Origin: Bacillota bacterium
Lineage (GTDB): Bacteria; Bacillota; Clostridia; Oscillospirales; CAG-272
Assembly (NCBI GenBank): GCA_021199825.1
Contig: JAJQHI010000163.1
Location: forward strand, 1 to 8,417
Length of the DNA: 8,417 nt
Direction of reading: 5' to 3'
The translations under genes and the position numbers were made by a program. Positions 1 to 5,469 of this stretch are shown here, one piece after another; the stretch's first letter is position 1, and the number at the start of each line of letters is the position of its first letter. The notes below the pieces were generated by a model. It saw nothing but the letters and a program-made list of their open reading frames with translations, was not told the DNA's origin and searched no databases.

Positions 1-10
1 CATATAGTAT

Positions 11-27
11 ATCACATTTTTTGTGAT
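11..27. promoter_or_regulatory. Inverted repeat, possible operator
   Basis: Sequence shows a 6-bp dyad, ATCACA (11-16) and TGTGAT (22-27), separated by TTTTT. A TATAGT hexamer at 3-8 could be a -10 element, which would place the transcription start near 15, inside the dyad. The matching -35 would lie outside the window. The stem is too short and AT-rich for a convincing terminator. DUF1700/DUF4097 operons often include a PadR-type regulator upstream, so an operator is plausible, but the binding protein is unknown and this is inference. Confidence 0.25.
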
Positions 28-50
28 TTCGCTATACCGCAATTTTTATA

Positions 51-56
51 AGAGGT
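51..56 (+). promoter_or_regulatory. RBS deciding the TTG start at 64
   Basis: AGAGGT lies 7 nt before TTG at 64-66. The next in-frame ATG is at codon 63 (position 250), which would remove the whole N-terminal helical domain. The SD position therefore supports the TTG start. Confidence 0.6.
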
Positions 57-63
57 AACAGTC

Positions 64-1248
64 TTGGACAGAAATAATCTCACGGCGCTCCTCATATCAA
101 AGCTGAAGGAAGCGGGCATCGAATCGTCAGAAGCGGAGCTTCGCGTCCGCGCCTTCCTAAAATCGCTGAACGACTCGGATGTTGATGTTCTCCTGGCAAA
201 TTCAAGCAGCGAGCAGCGCCTTGATTTGGTGGTAAACGCCATAAAAGAAATGCCGATGCCAAAAGCACGGACACCGCAGAGAAGCGCATCGCGCGGCTCG
301 CAGCGCACGTCCCCGCCGCAGGATAAGGCAGAGACAGCGTCGGAACTTCCGACAGAAGCCGCAGCGCAAAGCGCGCAGACACCTCAAGCTCCGCACGAAG
401 CAGAGACGGGGAAAGAGCACGCGGCGTCTGACGATGAAGAGCCTGACATCAGCTTAATAAATGAGGCTTTCCGGAAGCGCGGCGAATCCGACAGGAGCGG
501 CGCTGCACGCGGCATAAATATGAGCACGGGCACCGCGGCTGAGGTAAATCCCATCCCGACAGAGGCACAAAAGCTCGCCGAGAATGCCAAAATTGTGCCG
601 GAGAAGCACCCGCAGCCGGCACCCGTGCCACATCAGCCTGCCGCGGCATCGCATTCCGCAGCGGCAGAGCAGCGCGATGCTTCACACTCACCCGCCGCGT
701 CCGCGTCCCCGCAGCAAAAATCCCCAGCGCGCACATCCGCCGGCAATACGGATAAGCTGAAAAAAAGCCCGCAAAAGGCACCCTCACGACCGGCGAACAC
801 ACCTGACAAAAAGATTATTCACCGACCCGACCCGAACGCGGACTACAGAAAGTTTTATATTATTCTTGCCTGCACATCCCCATTATGGGTTTTGGCGCTT
901 TTGTTCGTTCTTACCGTTTTCATCGGCGCTCTTGTGTTTATGGCGGCAGCAATTGCGCTTCTTTTTGCGGGAATGGTGGTCGTCGTTGTCGGCGGCACGG
1001 CAATTTCCCTTGTCGGAATAATATACGGCATCACGCAGATATTCTCATACGCCCCCATAGGCGAGTATGAGATAGGACTTGGCGTCATAATAGGCGGTCT
1101 GACAATGCTGATAGGCGTCGTCGCCTACAACGTCGCCATCAGGCTTCTGCCCTACCTCATCAAAAAGACCGTCAAGCTTCTGACGTTTACAATGCACAAA
1201 TGCGTCGAGCTTTACTACTACGTGAAGGGAGAGTGCGCTGACTTATGA
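64..1248 (+). CDS. HAAS/DUF1700-like multi-pass membrane protein with long linker
   Basis: A 394-residue protein of unknown function. Residues 1-62 form a short charged helical domain resembling the HAAS-type N-terminus of DUF1700 proteins. Residues 65-262 are a low-complexity hydrophilic linker rich in Ala, Pro, Ser, Gln and Lys. Residues 264-362 hold three or four membrane segments: about 264-288, 289-325 (probably two passes) and 336-361. They begin with a Ser-Pro-Leu-Trp turn (272-275) as in DUF1700 proteins, and a Lys-rich amphipathic tail follows. The TTG start is chosen from the SD at 51-56. The stop overlaps the next start by 4 bp (ATGA), so the two are translationally coupled. In Firmicutes, DUF1700 genes commonly sit between a PadR regulator and a DUF4097 gene, and the downstream neighbour fits this. 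The roughly 200-residue linker is unusual for the family. The family assignment rests on pattern recognition, and the molecular role is unknown. Confidence 0.75.
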   Translation: MDRNNLTALLISKLKEAGIESSEAELRVRAFLKSLNDSDVDVLLANSSSEQRLDLVVNAIKEMPMPKARTPQRSASRGSQRTSPPQDKAETASELPTEAAAQSAQTPQAPHEAETGKEHAASDDEEPDISLINEAFRKRGESDRSGAARGINMSTGTAAEVNPIPTEAQKLAENAKIVPEKHPQPAPVPHQPAAASHSAAAEQRDASHSPAASASPQQKSPARTSAGNTDKLKKSPQKAPSRPANTPDKKIIHRPDPNADYRKFYIILACTSPLWVLALLFVLTVFIGALVFMAAAIALLFAGMVVVVVGGTAISLVGIIYGITQIFSYAPIGEYEIGLGVIIGGLTMLIGVVAYNVAIRLLPYLIKKTVKLLTFTMHKCVELYYYVKGECADL

Positions 1249-2237
1249 AACCAACCTCAATCATTTTCATTTTGCTGTCTCTCATCATAATTTTAGTCGG
1301 CTGGCTCGTATGCTCTTCAGCTGAGGCACAGGCGACGGAGGATGGAATCGAAATCTTCGACTCCGCCATAGATGAGGACAACAACTCAGTTTACACGTTT
1401 GAATTCGGCACGGAGGATGTATACAACAAAATCGAGCTCATCATAGATGAGGCTGACATCTATATTTACGGCGGCTTTGCAGAACCCTATATGGAGCTTG
1501 TCAACTTTGACGAGGGCTCATATATGATGACATCCTCGAACAGAAGCATTTCCGTCAGCACGTCCTTTGACATTATGTCAATCATCGAGTTCTGGGATTC
1601 GGGCTTCTCCTTTTCGGGACTGCGCAACTATGTAAGACGCGGATTTTCCGATGAGGTCGTCATCACAAAGCGCATAAATATCTACCTGCCGACGGACGGC
1701 GACGTAAATGTCATCAACATTGAGCTTGACGAAGGCAGCGTCTACGTTATGAACCTTGATACGGATATTGACATCACAGCCACTCTTGGAGACGGAAATA
1801 TGGTGCTTGACTCCGTATCGACCACCTCATATATAAGCGCCGAGATTGCGAATGGCAGCTTATATCTTTCGGACGTGACGACCCACACCCTCTCGGCAAT
1901 CCTTGAAAAGGGCGACGTAAACGCCGAAAACTTCAGCTTCACGGTGATAAACATCACAGGCGCCTCGTCAAGCGTTTATATCTCAAGCGCGTGCGACCTT
2001 GATTTTTATGATATCTATCTTTCCGCCAGGGGCGGAGAAATCAAAATTGACGACGAAGCCCTCGGCGCCTCGTATACAAGCGAGTCGGGCTCATCCGACA
2101 GTCAGGTGATAATCACCACCTCAAGCGGTGACATAATCCTTGATATGTCTGAAGGTTCCTCCGCGGACGATACCACCACAGAGGATGAAACGGGCACATC
2201 TGAACCAGAAACGGGCGGCAGCTCCGAATCGGAGTAA
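1245..2237 (+). CDS. Exported acidic DUF4097-like beta-strand repeat protein
   Basis: A 330-residue protein. Residues 5-23 form a hydrophobic signal or anchor segment, and Ala-Glu-Ala at 26-28 could be a signal peptidase I site. Cys23 is preceded by Val, so it does not fit a lipobox. Residues 45-300 are repeated short beta strands separated by Gly/Asp/Ser turns, with recurring patterns such as DGDVNV (151-156), EGSVYV (163-168), NGSLYL (203-208) and SGDIIL (294-299). This is the layout of DUF4097 putative-adhesin beta-solenoids. Residues 303-330 are a Ser/Thr/Glu-rich acidic tail without an LPXTG motif. The protein is strongly acidic. The start overlaps the upstream stop by 4 bp, with AAGGGAGAG at 1225-1233 as SD. 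It is probably membrane-anchored or secreted and acts with the DUF1700-like partner at the envelope. Function is not established. Confidence 0.75.
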   Translation: MKPTSIIFILLSLIIILVGWLVCSSAEAQATEDGIEIFDSAIDEDNNSVYTFEFGTEDVYNKIELIIDEADIYIYGGFAEPYMELVNFDEGSYMMTSSNRSISVSTSFDIMSIIEFWDSGFSFSGLRNYVRRGFSDEVVITKRINIYLPTDGDVNVINIELDEGSVYVMNLDTDIDITATLGDGNMVLDSVSTTSYISAEIANGSLYLSDVTTHTLSAILEKGDVNAENFSFTVINITGASSSVYISSACDLDFYDIYLSARGGEIKIDDEALGASYTSESGSSDSQVIITTSSGDIILDMSEGSSADDTTTEDETGTSEPETGGSSESE

Positions 2238-2246
2238 ACGCCGCCC
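2213..2246 (+). other. Nested hairpin across the stop codon of the DUF4097-like gene
   Basis: GGGCGGC (2213-2219) pairs with GCCGCCC (2240-2246). An inner CTCCG (2222-2226) pairs with CGGAG (2230-2234) around an AAT loop. The stop codon TAA (2235-2237) lies between the two arms. No T-run follows, and the SD of the next gene begins 9 nt later, so this is not a standard terminator. An mRNA-stability or processing element at the operon junction is possible. Confidence 0.4.
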
Positions 2247-2270
2247 AATAAAGCAAAGGAGAATATCAAA

Positions 2271-2525
2271 ATGAAAAGCTTTTCTTACACAACAAAAGGC
2301 GTTTGCTCACGCCAGATCGATTTTGACCTTGACGGCGAAACGATACATAACGTAAAGTTCACCGGCGGCTGCAACGGCAACCTCAAGGCTATCTCAAAGC
2401 TCACAGAGGGTCAGGACGCAAACGTCGTCATCAGCATCTTAAAGGGCAACACCTGCGGACAGCGCGACACCTCATGCGCCGACCAGTTCGCGCAGGCTCT
2501 CACCGAAGCGCTCAGGCAGGCGTGA
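2271..2525 (+). CDS. TSCPD domain-containing protein (TIGR03905-like)
   Basis: An 84-residue cytoplasmic protein that matches the small stand-alone TSCPD family (TIGR03905-like) along its whole length. Visible hallmarks are the N-terminal GVCSR segment (Cys12), GGCNGN (Cys34) and a Cys62/Cys69 pair in GNTCGQRDTSCAD. The name-giving TSCPD motif reads TSCAD here. The four cysteines suggest metal or nucleotide binding, as proposed for the TSCPD domain at the C-terminus of class II ribonucleotide reductases, but the role of the stand-alone protein is unknown. The start is supported by AAAGGAG at 2255-2261, 9 nt upstream. It lies 33 nt after the DUF4097-like gene and probably shares its transcript. 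The bidirectional terminator follows directly. Confidence 0.9.
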   Translation: MKSFSYTTKGVCSRQIDFDLDGETIHNVKFTGGCNGNLKAISKLTEGQDANVVISILKGNTCGQRDTSCADQFAQALTEALRQA

Positions 2526-2529
2526 CGCA

Positions 2530-2578
2530 CAATAAAAATATCCCCCAGCCCTTTCACGGGACGGGGGATTTTTTATTG
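2530..2578. terminator. Bidirectional rho-independent terminator
   Basis: Stem 2540-2551 / 2558-2569: ATCCCCC and CCC pair with GGG and GGGGGAT around a 2-nt internal mismatch, with loop TTTCAC. It is followed on plus by T6 (2569-2574) and, read on minus, by an ATTTTT run (2540-2534). The flanks CAATAAAAA and TTTTTTATTG extend the dyad. It serves both the plus-strand TSCPD gene (ends 2525) and the minus-strand CPBP gene, whose stop codon (2554-2556) lies in the loop. Confidence 0.9.
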
Positions 2579-3339
2579 TCTCCGCTCCAAAACTCAACGT
2601 CGCCGTCGCTAATCTCAAGCGCCGCCTTTATGTAAAACGCCGCTGCCGCGACCGATACCACAGCGGTCAATATTATCTCAGGCACTGTCCATATGGTGCC
2701 CCCGCCGAGCTTCGGCACAAGATACCCGCAGAAATTATAAATCGAATGTATGACAACGGGCAATATAATCGAGCGCGTTTTTACCATTACAACAGCACAC
2801 ATAGCCCCAATAAGTGATGAATAGCCAACCTGCATGAGAGTCGCACCGACGCCCGCACCAGCCAGAAGATTAAAAATGTGAGACACGCCAAACGCAGCGG
2901 ATGATATGATGAGCGAATAAAGCAGCCGCTTTTTCGTCCCGCCGCAAAGCTCCATAACCGTCACGGTTATAATCCCGCGGTACGCGGTCTCCTCAAACAG
3001 CCCCGTCAAAAAGCACTGAAGCAAAAGCAGCAAAACGCCGGCGGCGTCCCCCGACAAATACGCCTCCCCCGAAATAAGCGGGATTATGGGCATATTGTTG
3101 ACGGCAACGATAAGCGCGGGAAGCGCGAAAATGAGTGAGCTTTTTATTTTCCCGTGCGGCGGAAACCAAATCCCCTTCCCGTCAGCCAAAATTAGAAATA
3201 TAAACGCGAGCGCGCCGACGCCACGCGTCACGGACAGCCCGAAGTCCCCGTCAGGGGAGGCAACCCCAAGGATGAAAAGCACCGCGAGCAAAATCCCGAA
3301 AAAGATCGCCGCCCAATAATAAATCCTTTGCTTATTCAT
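2554..3339 (-). CDS. CPBP family intramembrane glutamic endopeptidase
   Basis: A 261-residue multi-pass membrane protein carrying all conserved CPBP (Abi/CAAX protease-like) motifs. These are Glu116-Glu117 with Arg121 (EETAYR), Phe150 to His154 (FGVSH), and His198 to Asn202 (HSIYN). In Rce1-like enzymes these residues form the intramembrane active site that cleaves peptide bonds. Hydrophobic segments lie near 8-28, 38-52, 66-84, 100-114, 138-160, 166-187, 190-208 and 219-242. Bacterial homologues process peptides or membrane proteins, and some give bacteriocin self-immunity; the substrate here is unknown. The start codon overlaps the end of the Lgt-like gene by 8 bp, with no strong SD of its own, so translation is probably coupled. 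The last eight codons form one arm of the terminator hairpin. Confidence 0.9.
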   Translation of the reverse strand: MNKQRIYYWAAIFFGILLAVLFILGVASPDGDFGLSVTRGVGALAFIFLILADGKGIWFPPHGKIKSSLIFALPALIVAVNNMPIIPLISGEAYLSGDAAGVLLLLLQCFLTGLFEETAYRGIITVTVMELCGGTKKRLLYSLIISSAAFGVSHIFNLLAGAGVGATLMQVGYSSLIGAMCAVVMVKTRSIILPVVIHSIYNFCGYLVPKLGGGTIWTVPEIILTAVVSVAAAAFYIKAALEISDGDVEFWSGDNKKSPVP

Positions 3340-4123
3340 CGCTGACCGCAGCGTCCCCGCCTGCTTTTTTCTTTCCAGTTATATAAAGCACGGCAAAGAG
3401 AATTATTCCCGCAAAAACCAGCACCAAAGCCGTCAGCTGCGACGGGGAGAGAAAGCTCACGGGCGACGCTCCCCTGTCGTCGTCGCGCAGATATTCGATA
3501 AAGAAACGCCACACGCCGTAAAAAATCAGGTAAAGCGCGAGATTGTACGTTTTCCCGTGAAGCGTGCGCCAAAGGAAAACGCCGAAAAGCAGGAATATGA
3601 AAGCCGACTCCATAAGCTGAACCGGCACCGTTTTATATCCGAGGCTGACGTTGTATATGCCATACCACGCGTCTGTCTGCCGCCCATAGCAGCACCCGGC
3701 AAAGGCGCATCCAATGCGCCCGATAGCGTGTGACAGCGTAATACAGCACGCCGCAATATCAAACGAGCACCGCGTCATTTTCACGTTGTCGTGTTCCCTG
3801 TCAATAAAGAATCCGACACCGTAATTCACAATGAGGAACGTAACAACACCTCCGATAAGCCCGCCGTAAAAGGTCATGCCCGTGCCCGATGACACCTCAA
3901 ATACGCCCGTTTCAAGATAATCGTAAAACGCCTGAAACAGCACGGACGACAAAAGCCCGCCAAGCATGGCGACAAAAGCGCTGATGAGCCATAAATTCAG
4001 CGTTTTCGTTTTGACCTCCATCCTGTCGCCCAAAATTCTCACCAAAAGCAGGCTCGCAATAAGGGCAAGCGAGAGCATTATATCATATAAATCAAGCCCC
4101 AAGAGCAAATCATACGGATACAC
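3332..4123 (-). CDS. Lgt-family (prolipoprotein diacylglyceryl transferase-like) membrane protein
   Basis: A 263-residue polytopic membrane protein. Lgt transfers diacylglycerol from phosphatidylglycerol to the lipobox cysteine of preprolipoproteins. Family landmarks are FYGGLIGG (85-92), HAIGRIG (132-138) with Arg136, and YGVWRFFIEYLR (202-213) with Arg206 and Glu210. These match the regions around E. coli His103, Arg143 and Arg239. Two positions are divergent. The His of the classic HGGLIG motif is Tyr86, and the usual GNF segment after Arg136 is a Cys-rich GCAFAGCCYG (138-147). Such variants are common in Firmicutes Lgt-like proteins, so it may be the cell's Lgt or a paralogue. The start is GTG at 4123, set by GGAGG at 4130-4134. 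The gene is transcribed with the CPBP protease downstream. Family membership is firm; the enzyme activity is less sure. Confidence 0.8.
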   Translation of the reverse strand: MYPYDLLLGLDLYDIMLSLALIASLLLVRILGDRMEVKTKTLNLWLISAFVAMLGGLLSSVLFQAFYDYLETGVFEVSSGTGMTFYGGLIGGVVTFLIVNYGVGFFIDREHDNVKMTRCSFDIAACCITLSHAIGRIGCAFAGCCYGRQTDAWYGIYNVSLGYKTVPVQLMESAFIFLLFGVFLWRTLHGKTYNLALYLIFYGVWRFFIEYLRDDDRGASPVSFLSPSQLTALVLVFAGIILFAVLYITGKKKAGGDAAVSDE

Positions 4124-4129
4124 GTCATA

Positions 4130-4134
4130 CCTCC
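4130..4134 (-). promoter_or_regulatory. RBS deciding the GTG start of the Lgt-like gene
   Basis: GGAGG on the minus strand sits 6 nt before GTG (4123-4121). An ATG at 4128-4126 is only 1 nt from the SD and opens a different frame that stops after 16 codons, so GTG is the real start. Confidence 0.75.
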
Positions 4135-4150
4135 GAGCGTTAGTTCTATA

Positions 4151-4179
4151 ATTATAACGCAGTCACGGAGAAAAAGCAA
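4151..4179 (-). promoter_or_regulatory. Promoter of the lgt-like/CPBP unit
   Basis: On the minus strand a perfect TATAAT -10 (4156-4151) lies 17 nt after a weak -35, TTGCTT (4179-4174). The predicted start near 4144 gives a leader of about 20 nt containing the GGAGG. The -35 lies directly after the T-run of the rplL terminator. Confidence 0.65.
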
Positions 4180-4180
4180 C

Positions 4181-4234
4181 AAAAAGCGCCCGAATGAAAG
4201 TAAACTTTCTGAAAGCTCACCTTCATTCGGACGC
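4181..4234 (-). terminator. Terminator of the rplJ-rplL operon
   Basis: Arms 4212-4234 and 4186-4208 pair over 23 bp with a few G-U wobbles and no bulge, around a 3-nt loop (4209-4211). A T5 run (4185-4181) follows on the minus strand. It begins 20 nt after the rplL stop. Confidence 0.93.
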
Positions 4235-4254
4235 AAAGAGCACGAAAATCGAAA

Positions 4255-4629
4255 TTACTTAACCTCGACCTCAGCGCCTGCAGCCTCAAGCTTAGCCTTT
4301 GTTGACTCAGCCTCTTCCTTGGAAACGCCCTCACGGACATTCTTCGGAGCGCCCTCAACAAGCTCCTTAGCTTCCTTAAGTCCAAGACCCGTGATCTCAC
4401 GAACAGCCTTGATAACGTCAAGCTTCTTAGCGCCGAAGCTCTTGAGAACAACGTCAAACTCAGTCTTCTCTTCCTCAGCGGGAGCAGCAGCAACAGCGCC
4501 GCCTGCGACAGCAACGGGAGCGGCGGATACGCCGAATTCCTCTTCTACAGCTTTAACAAGCTCATTGAGCTCAAGAAGTGAAAGACCCTTAAGCTCTTCA
4601 ACTATGGCAGTAATCTTCTCGGATGCCAT
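4255..4629 (-). CDS. rplL: 50S ribosomal protein L7/L12
   Basis: A 124-residue protein of normal family length. It forms dimers on L10 to build the ribosomal stalk that recruits and stimulates the GTPase factors EF-Tu, EF-G, IF2 and RF3. Visible parts are the N-terminal dimerisation helices (about 1-33), an Ala/Gly/Val/Pro-rich flexible hinge (about 35-53) and the globular C-terminal domain (54-124). The C-terminal domain includes the signature [20 protein letters not shown] and the following LVEGAPK. The SD AGGAGG (4643-4638) lies 8 nt before ATG. The gene starts 43 nt after the rplJ stop and shares its transcript. A strong terminator follows. Identification is unambiguous. Confidence 0.98.
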   Translation of the reverse strand: MASEKITAIVEELKGLSLLELNELVKAVEEEFGVSAAPVAVAGGAVAAAPAEEEKTEFDVVLKSFGAKKLDVIKAVREITGLGLKEAKELVEGAPKNVREGVSKEEAESTKAKLEAAGAEVEVK

Positions 4630-4672
4630 TTCAAAATCCTCCTGATTTCAAATAAAAATAAGATGTTCGGCA

Positions 4673-5212
4673 TTATTCCGCAGCCGGGGCGGGTTCTTCC
4701 GCAGCGGGAGTCTCTCCGCTGCCTTCTTTGTCGATGATTGCCTGAAGGGCACGTGCAAAGCCGCTGATAGGCGACTGTACGCTTCCGAGGAAGCGTGAGA
4801 GAAGAGTTTCCTTTGAGGGAATCTCCGCGAGCTCCTTCACGACATCTGCGCTGATAACCTTGCCTTCAAGGAAACCTACGCGAATCTCAAACGATTCAAT
4901 CTTTTCCGCATACTCCTTGAGTATTTTCGCGGGAGCAACGGCATCATTAAGACCGATGGCGACTGCGTTCATTCCGGTAAGATATTCTTTAATCTCGCCG
5001 TAGCCGACCTCATCGCACGCTCTTCCCGTAAGGGTATTCTTCATAACGACGTATTCAACGCCGGCTTCGCGCATTTTCTTGCGCATTTCCGTGTCGTCCG
5101 CGACCGTTATGCCCTGATAGTTGACAACAACTCCCGACTGAGCGTTTCTGAACTTCTCAGCGAGCTCGGCAACTACCGCCTGCTTGCCTTCAAGAATCTT
5201 TTTGCTGGGCAT
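4673..5212 (-). CDS. rplJ: 50S ribosomal protein L10
   Basis: A 179-residue protein of normal length. It is the base of the ribosomal stalk: the N-terminal domain binds 23S rRNA near L11, and the C-terminal helix carries L7/L12 dimers. Family hallmarks are the N-terminal helix with VAELAEKF, the VVNYQGITVADDTEMRKKMR segment (29-48) followed by YVVMKNTL, the LSRFLGSVQSPISGFARAL segment (138-156), and an Ala/Pro/Glu-rich tail (170-179). The start is ATG with AAGGAGG (5227-5221) 8 nt upstream. L10, alone or with L12, is known to repress this operon by binding its own leader, and the leader elements are present here. The gene upstream is uvrA plus a remnant, not rplA. Confidence 0.98.
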   Translation of the reverse strand: MPSKKILEGKQAVVAELAEKFRNAQSGVVVNYQGITVADDTEMRKKMREAGVEYVVMKNTLTGRACDEVGYGEIKEYLTGMNAVAIGLNDAVAPAKILKEYAEKIESFEIRVGFLEGKVISADVVKELAEIPSKETLLSRFLGSVQSPISGFARALQAIIDKEGSGETPAAEEPAPAAE

Positions 5213-5248
5213 ACTTTAAACCTCCTTATAGATTTTAAAGATCCGAAC

Positions 5249-5277
5249 AAAAAATTCCCGTCACAAAAGACAGGAAT
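5249..5277 (-). terminator. Attenuator terminator in the rplJ leader
   Basis: Minus-strand ATTCCTGTC (5277-5269) pairs with GACGGGAAT (5262-5254), 9 bp with one U-G pair, around loop TTTTGT. T5 (5253-5249) follows the last paired T. It lies between the L10-leader core and the rplJ SD, so it can stop transcription before the genes. In B. subtilis rplJL, L10 binding to the leader is known to promote such termination. The 3-prime side of the L10-leader core is only about 25 nt upstream. Confidence 0.8.
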
Positions 5278-5302
5278 GAGTGAATTTAAAAATGTAAATT
5301 CT

Positions 5303-5363
5303 CCTCGGCAGGAAAGCGCCAGAGGGATAATTCCCCGATGCTTTTACCGTAACCTGCTGTCTG
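5303..5363 (-). ncRNA. Ribosomal protein L10 leader (cis-regulatory RNA)
   Basis: The minus-strand leader contains GACAGCAGG (5361-5353) and, 40 nt later, CCTGCCGAGG (5312-5303). GCAGG pairs with CCTGC to close the structure, and CTGCCGAGG is the typical end of the L10-leader family. An internal GGGGAATTATCCC helix (5336-5324) lies between them. The element starts about 10 nt after the predicted transcription start and is the expected binding site for L10 or the L10-L12 complex. Confidence is high from motif and position together; no covariance search was run. Confidence 0.85.
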
Positions 5364-5379
5364 TGGATCAACGGAACAT

Positions 5380-5429
5380 ATTATATCACGCAAAATGTGC
5401 TCTGTCAAGCGTTTTTTCAAATTTTTTTG
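5380..5429 (-). promoter_or_regulatory. Consensus sigma-A promoter with UP element for rplJ-rplL
   Basis: On the minus strand, TTGACA (5408-5403) and TATAAT (5385-5380) are perfect hexamers separated by 17 nt. Just upstream, 5429-5409 holds A7, TTT and A6 tracts in the place of an UP element for the RNA polymerase alpha subunits. Predicted transcription start is near 5372, giving a leader of about 160 nt before rplJ. Confidence 0.93.
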
Positions 5430-5461
5430 CCCCGTGCGAAAAAATTTTTCTCACGGGGCAA
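5427..5461. repeat. 10-bp-stem inverted repeat between the Ig-like remnant and the rplJ promoter
   Basis: TTGCCCCGTG (5427-5436) pairs with CACGGGGCAA (5452-5461). An inner A6/T5 tract can extend the stem. On plus, a T6 run (5466-5471) follows after GCCC, so it resembles a plus-strand terminator. On minus, the direction of uvrA and rplJ, an A-run follows instead. It may still slow read-through from uvrA. No plus-strand gene that would need it is visible. Confidence 0.55.
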
Positions 5462-5469
5462 GCCCTTTT

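Noticed and set aside
45..50. TTTATA as a -10 with TTGTGA (21-26) as -35
   Set aside because: The transcript would begin just after the SD at 51-56, leaving no ribosome binding site.
92..802. Several minus-strand open frames opposite the DUF1700-like gene
   Set aside because: The Ala/Pro-rich linker lacks stops in other frames, which yields Arg/Cys/Ser-rich nonsense proteins. The plus frame has an SD, a coherent domain layout and coupling to the next gene.
1311..1313. Cys23 of the DUF4097-like protein as a lipoprotein attachment site
   Set aside because: The residue before Cys is Val, not Gly, Ala or Ser, so the lipobox rule is not met. A signal peptidase I site or an uncleaved anchor fits better.
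4126..4128. ATG as start of the Lgt-like gene
   Set aside because: It is only 1 nt from the GGAGG and leads into a frame that stops after 16 codons. GTG at 4123 is correctly spaced and in frame.
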